In this document: one piece after another, positions 52,723 to 55,301 of the stretch
Layout of the letters: the number at the start of each line of letters is the position of its first letter
Numbering within the stretch: position 1 is the stretch's first letter
Origin: Alphaproteobacteria bacterium
GTDB lineage: Bacteria > Pseudomonadota > Alphaproteobacteria > GCA-2731375
Reading direction: 5' to 3'
DNA: 55,301 nt
Assembly: GCA_021776235.1 (NCBI GenBank)
Contig: JAJFGG010000052.1
Span: forward strand, 1 to 55,301
Translations under genes and position numbers: made by a program
The notes under the pieces: model-generated
Seen by the model: the letters and a program-made list of their open reading frames with translations, nothing else
Database searches by the model: none
What the model was told of the DNA's origin: nothing

Positions 52723-53679
52723 ATGGCGGATGCGCATCGCGGCATTGAGACCACGGACCCGCCGAAGCTTGGCCTTGGCCTTGGCCTTCGCAACGTACAT
52801 TTCGACCATATTCTGTCCGAATGGCCAAAGGTCGATTGGTTCGAGGCGATCTCGGAGAACTTCATGGACTCGGGCGGGCGCCCGCGCCATGTCATCCGCC
52901 AGGTGGCCGAGCGCTATCCGGTGGTTTTGCATGGCGTTTCACTGTCGATCGGCAGCAGCGACCCGCTGAACTTCAGCTATCTCGGCAAGTTGAAAGTGCT
53001 GGCCGAGGAGGTGAAACCAGTCTGGATTAGCGATCATTTGTGCTGGACCGGGGTTTTGGGCATGAATTCCCATGATCTTTTGCCGCTGCCGCTGACCGAG
53101 GAAACCCTGAAGCACGTCATCGAGCGGGTCCGCGTGGTGCAGGATTTTCTCGAGCGTCCGCTGATCGTGGAGAATCCGAGCAGCTATTTGACTTTTGCCC
53201 AGTCCACCATCACCGAGCCCGACTTCCTGCGCCGGTTGTCCGACGAGACTGGCTGCGGCCTGTTGCTCGATGTCAACAATGTCTATGTGAGCTGCTTCAA
53301 CGCCGGCACTGATCCGGCTGCCTATATCGAGGCGTTCGCCTGCGAACGGGTGGCGCAGATGCACCTGGCCGGCCATCAGCATTGCGGCACGCATATTATC
53401 GACACCCACGACCAGCCCGTGCGCGCCGATGTCTGGGAGCTGTACCGGCTGGCCTGGAGGCAGACCAACGGCGCCGCCACGTTGCTGGAATGGGATGGCA
53501 ACATCCCGTCGTTCGCGGAATGTCATGCCGAGGTGCTGAAAGCCAAACGCTACATGCACGGGCGCTTCGATCCCGGGCGTGTGACGATGCCGGCCGGCGA
53601 GGGGCCGGAAGCGGTCTCTAACCCCGTGGATTTTCTGGTGCCGGCGGTGATGGGCAGCACGGTCCTGGAGGAGGCATGA
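52723..53679 (+). CDS. DUF692/MNIO multinuclear iron oxygenase-like protein
   Basis: The 318-residue TIM-barrel protein matches DUF692, now called MNIO, whose members MbnB and TglH use two or three iron ions to remodel cysteines in peptides. Family landmarks are GLGLGLRNVHF, ENFMD with E45, VVLHGVSLSIGS (H70), ISDHLCW (103-107), IVENPSSY (E150), LLDVNNVYVS (D183, N185), HLAGH (214-218), DTHDQPV (227-233) and EWDGN (256-260). It overlaps the DUF2063 gene by four bases (ATGA) and follows the Cys-rich gene by 15 bases. Such MNIO-DUF2063 pairs modify a Cys-containing precursor, here most likely the upstream protein. Confidence 0.93.
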   Translation: MADAHRGIETTDPPKLGLGLGLRNVHFDHILSEWPKVDWFEAISENFMDSGGRPRHVIRQVAERYPVVLHGVSLSIGSSDPLNFSYLGKLKVLAEEVKPVWISDHLCWTGVLGMNSHDLLPLPLTEETLKHVIERVRVVQDFLERPLIVENPSSYLTFAQSTITEPDFLRRLSDETGCGLLLDVNNVYVSCFNAGTDPAAYIEAFACERVAQMHLAGHQHCGTHIIDTHDQPVRADVWELYRLAWRQTNGAATLLEWDGNIPSFAECHAEVLKAKRYMHGRFDPGRVTMPAGEGPEAVSNPVDFLVPAVMGSTVLEEA

Positions 53680-54521
53680 GCGCTGACGGTCAGCCTCTGG
53701 AAGCGCTGCAGGGGTGGATGATGAATGCGCTGGTTTTTCCGGGTATGACGCCGCGCGATGAGGTCGAGCAGGTCGTCGCCCATTCGGCGCGCCTAAACGG
53801 CGACGAATGCCTGGCAATCTATCAGCGCAGCTATTACCTGCGGATCCTGAAATGCATGCGCGAGCAGTTCCCAGCCCTCTGCCACGCACTGGGCGAGGAA
53901 TTGTTCACGGATTTCGCACGCGAATACCTCAGGGCGCATCCGCCCGAGAGCTATACGCTGTATGATCTCGGCCGCCGCTTCCCGGGCTATCTGGCTGAAA
54001 CCCGTCCGGACCGTGACGCTGCGGCTGCGCACCGCGAGAGCTGGATCGATTTCATGATCGATCTGGCGACGTTCGAGCGCCAGGTCTTCGTCATGTTCGA
54101 CGCGCCCGGGCACGAGGGCAAGCCATTCGCCGGTGCCGGCGTCGCGGACAACCAACTGCGTTTGCAGCCCTGTTTCGCCCTTGGCGCTTACCAGTTTCCC
54201 GTGGCCTGGTACTATCATGAGGTGCGCAAGGGAAACGACCCACAGTTTCCGCCACACGAAACCTCCTTCGTGGCGCTGGTGCGAAAAGATTATCTGACCC
54301 GTACCCTGCTTCTGAGCCAGTCACACTACATCTTTCTAACCGCTTTGGCCGAGAGCGGTAGCGTCGAACACGCGATCAGTGCCGTGGCCCGGCAATTGGC
54401 TGTACCGCCAGACGATGTGCGGCAGTCCTGGTGGGCACAGGATGGTATTCGACAACGCTGGATCAAGGCCGGGTTTTTTATTTGCGCCGGCTCCGGTCAG
54501 GCTTCGGTTTCAGGTTGTTAG
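53676..54521 (+). CDS. DUF2063/HvfC-type MNIO partner protein
   Basis: The 281-residue protein has the DUF2063 pattern in its N-terminal half: a helix QGWMMNALVFP, RLNGDECLAIYQRSYYLRILKCMREQFPALCHALGEELF, then a Y/L-rich ARE-YLRAHPPESYTLYDLGRRFPGYL region. The C-terminal half is a second alpha/beta region that ends QRWIKAGFFICAGSG. In bufferin and related clusters this protein binds the precursor leader and delivers it to the MNIO enzyme. The start overlaps the MNIO stop by four bases, as is usual for the pair. A 'DNA-binding' name is sometimes given to the N-terminal domain but is not supported here. Confidence 0.88.
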   Translation: MSADGQPLEALQGWMMNALVFPGMTPRDEVEQVVAHSARLNGDECLAIYQRSYYLRILKCMREQFPALCHALGEELFTDFAREYLRAHPPESYTLYDLGRRFPGYLAETRPDRDAAAAHRESWIDFMIDLATFERQVFVMFDAPGHEGKPFAGAGVADNQLRLQPCFALGAYQFPVAWYYHEVRKGNDPQFPPHETSFVALVRKDYLTRTLLLSQSHYIFLTALAESGSVEHAISAVARQLAVPPDDVRQSWWAQDGIRQRWIKAGFFICAGSGQASVSGC

Positions 54522-54525
54522 ACCG

Positions 54526-54541
54526 AATTCGATTTCGAATT
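54526..54541. repeat. Palindrome AATTCGA-TT-TCGAATT after the MNIO operon
   Basis: A perfect 7-bp dyad with a two-base centre lies five bases after the DUF2063 stop codon, between convergent genes. It may help end transcription, though it lacks a T-run and has too small a loop for a standard hairpin. Confidence 0.35.
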
Positions 54542-54584
54542 ACGCAATCCAGGCCGCGACGGCGGCCCGGCGCCCCGACTTGCT

Positions 54585-55301
54585 CTAGACCTCGGCGTAT
54601 TTTTCCACGACATCGCGCCAGGCCAGGACTTCATCCGGGGTGCCAAGGCGTGTCTGCAGACCGGCCATGGGTGTCACGGGGACCAGCAGGCGGCTGACGC
54701 CGGCGGCGGCCAGGGCCGGGATTTCATCCAGGTCGTTGGGCAGCGAGGTGGTAATCTCGATCGCATCGGGATCACGGCCGTGTTCAACCGCGCTGTCCCT
54801 GGCGATGGCAATCAATTCCGCGGGCGCGCCCCGGGCCGGAAAAAAGCCGTCGCCCAGGCGGCCCGCGCGACGGGCTGCCGGCCTGGAATGGCCGCCGACG
54901 ATGATCGGGACGCTGCCGTTGACGGGTTGCGGCCGGCAATAAATGTTGTCGAAGCTGGCGAAGTCACCCTGATAGCTGGCTTTCTCCTGGCCCCACAAGG
55001 CCCGCATGGCGCCGACATAATCATCGGTCCGCGGCCCGCGGTCATCAAACGGCGTACCGATGGCGTCGAACTCCTCGCGCATCCAGCCCACACCGATGCC
55101 CAACAGCACACGCCCGCCGGACATATAATCCAAGGTCGCGATCTGTTTCGCTGTGATCACCGGATTGTGCTGGGGCAGGATCAGGATACCCGTGGCCAGC
55201 TTGATGCGCCGGGTCGCCGCCGCCACATAGGCCATCCAGATCAAGGGGTCCGGCAAGGGCACATCGTCCTGCCCGCCGGCCATCTTGCCGTCATCGGAAT
55301 A
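54585..55301 (-). CDS. LLM-class F420-dependent oxidoreductase, N-terminal part cut by window
   Basis: The frame is open to the end of the window (translation starts ..YSDDGKM), and 238 residues are visible. It matches the F420-dependent LLM subfamily (often TIGR03619-like): DPLIWMAYVAAATRRIKLATGILILPQHNPVITAKQ, GGRVLLGIGVGWMREEFDAIGTPF and PIIVGGHSRPAARRAGRLGDGFFP. Such enzymes reduce or oxidise a substrate using F420 or FMN. The missing N-terminus (about 50-60 residues) lies beyond the window. It is convergent with the MNIO operon and is unlikely to belong to it. Confidence 0.88.
   Translation of the reverse strand, partial: YSDDGKMAGGQDDVPLPDPLIWMAYVAAATRRIKLATGILILPQHNPVITAKQIATLDYMSGGRVLLGIGVGWMREEFDAIGTPFDDRGPRTDDYVGAMRALWGQEKASYQGDFASFDNIYCRPQPVNGSVPIIVGGHSRPAARRAGRLGDGFFPARGAPAELIAIARDSAVEHGRDPDAIEITTSLPNDLDEIPALAAAGVSRLLVPVTPMAGLQTRLGTPDEVLAWRDVVEKYAEV

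Overview
The window is a GC-rich, densely coded bacterial chromosome segment. It most likely comes from an alphaproteobacterium, perhaps of a Rhodospirillales-like lineage (inference). The support is a CpdR-type response regulator, a small protein with a GcrA-like zinc motif, a DUF6356 protein, and the gene order mrp / hflK-hflC-DUF2065-degP / serB / miaA / ilvB-ilvN-ilvC / mreB-mreC-mreD-mrdA-rodA. I saw no rRNA, tRNA, CRISPR array, insertion sequence or phage gene.

Region 1 (1-7.7 kb) is metabolic. A DUF1116 (AllG-like) protein cut by the window edge is followed by carbamate kinase, suggesting carbamoyl-phosphate release from a ureide such as oxalurate. A four-gene minus-strand operon follows: luciferase-like flavin monooxygenase, GFA-type zinc protein, and the alpha and beta subunits of a Rieske dioxygenase. 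An acyl-CoA synthetase gene diverges from it.

Region 2 (7.8-15 kb) is all minus strand. It holds a run of small genes (GcrA-like zinc protein, two unknown small proteins, a STAS/SEC14-like protein), a complete pqiABC lipid-transport operon, a TauD-type dioxygenase, a fragment resembling the start of an acyl-CoA carboxyltransferase, and a tandem EthD protein.

Region 3 (15-38 kb) is mostly housekeeping. It holds a PAS histidine kinase, DUF2333, a universal stress protein, a lytic transglycosylase, N-formylglutamate amidohydrolase, cpdR, mrp (Fe-S carrier), and hflKC-DUF2065-degP (membrane and periplasmic proteolysis). It continues with serB and miaA (divergent, with nearly touching starts), the branched-chain amino-acid genes ilvB-ilvN-ilvC behind a possible attenuator, and the rod-shape operon mreB-mreC-mreD-mrdA-rodA, then an Lrp-type regulator.

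Region 4 (38-50 kb) is accessory. It holds a DUF6356 protein, an alpha/beta hydrolase, a 14-TM MFS exporter, a YtcJ-type amidohydrolase overlapping a CobW GTPase, a 1-Cys peroxiredoxin, a truncated hemoglobin followed by a class III adenylate cyclase, a MarR-GNAT fusion overlapping an EamA transporter, an SDR protein lacking its catalytic lysine, and a methyltransferase.

Region 5 (50.2-54.5 kb) is the most interesting part. It is a compact operon of a VioB-like ferritin-fold protein, a cytoplasmic-looking cysteine-rich protein with repeated C-x5-C units, a DUF692/MNIO enzyme and a DUF2063 partner. This has the layout of an MNIO peptide/protein-modification (bufferin- or methanobactin-like) locus, but with a large precursor that has no signal peptide and an extra ferritin-like partner. 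The window ends inside an F420/LLM-type oxidoreductase gene.
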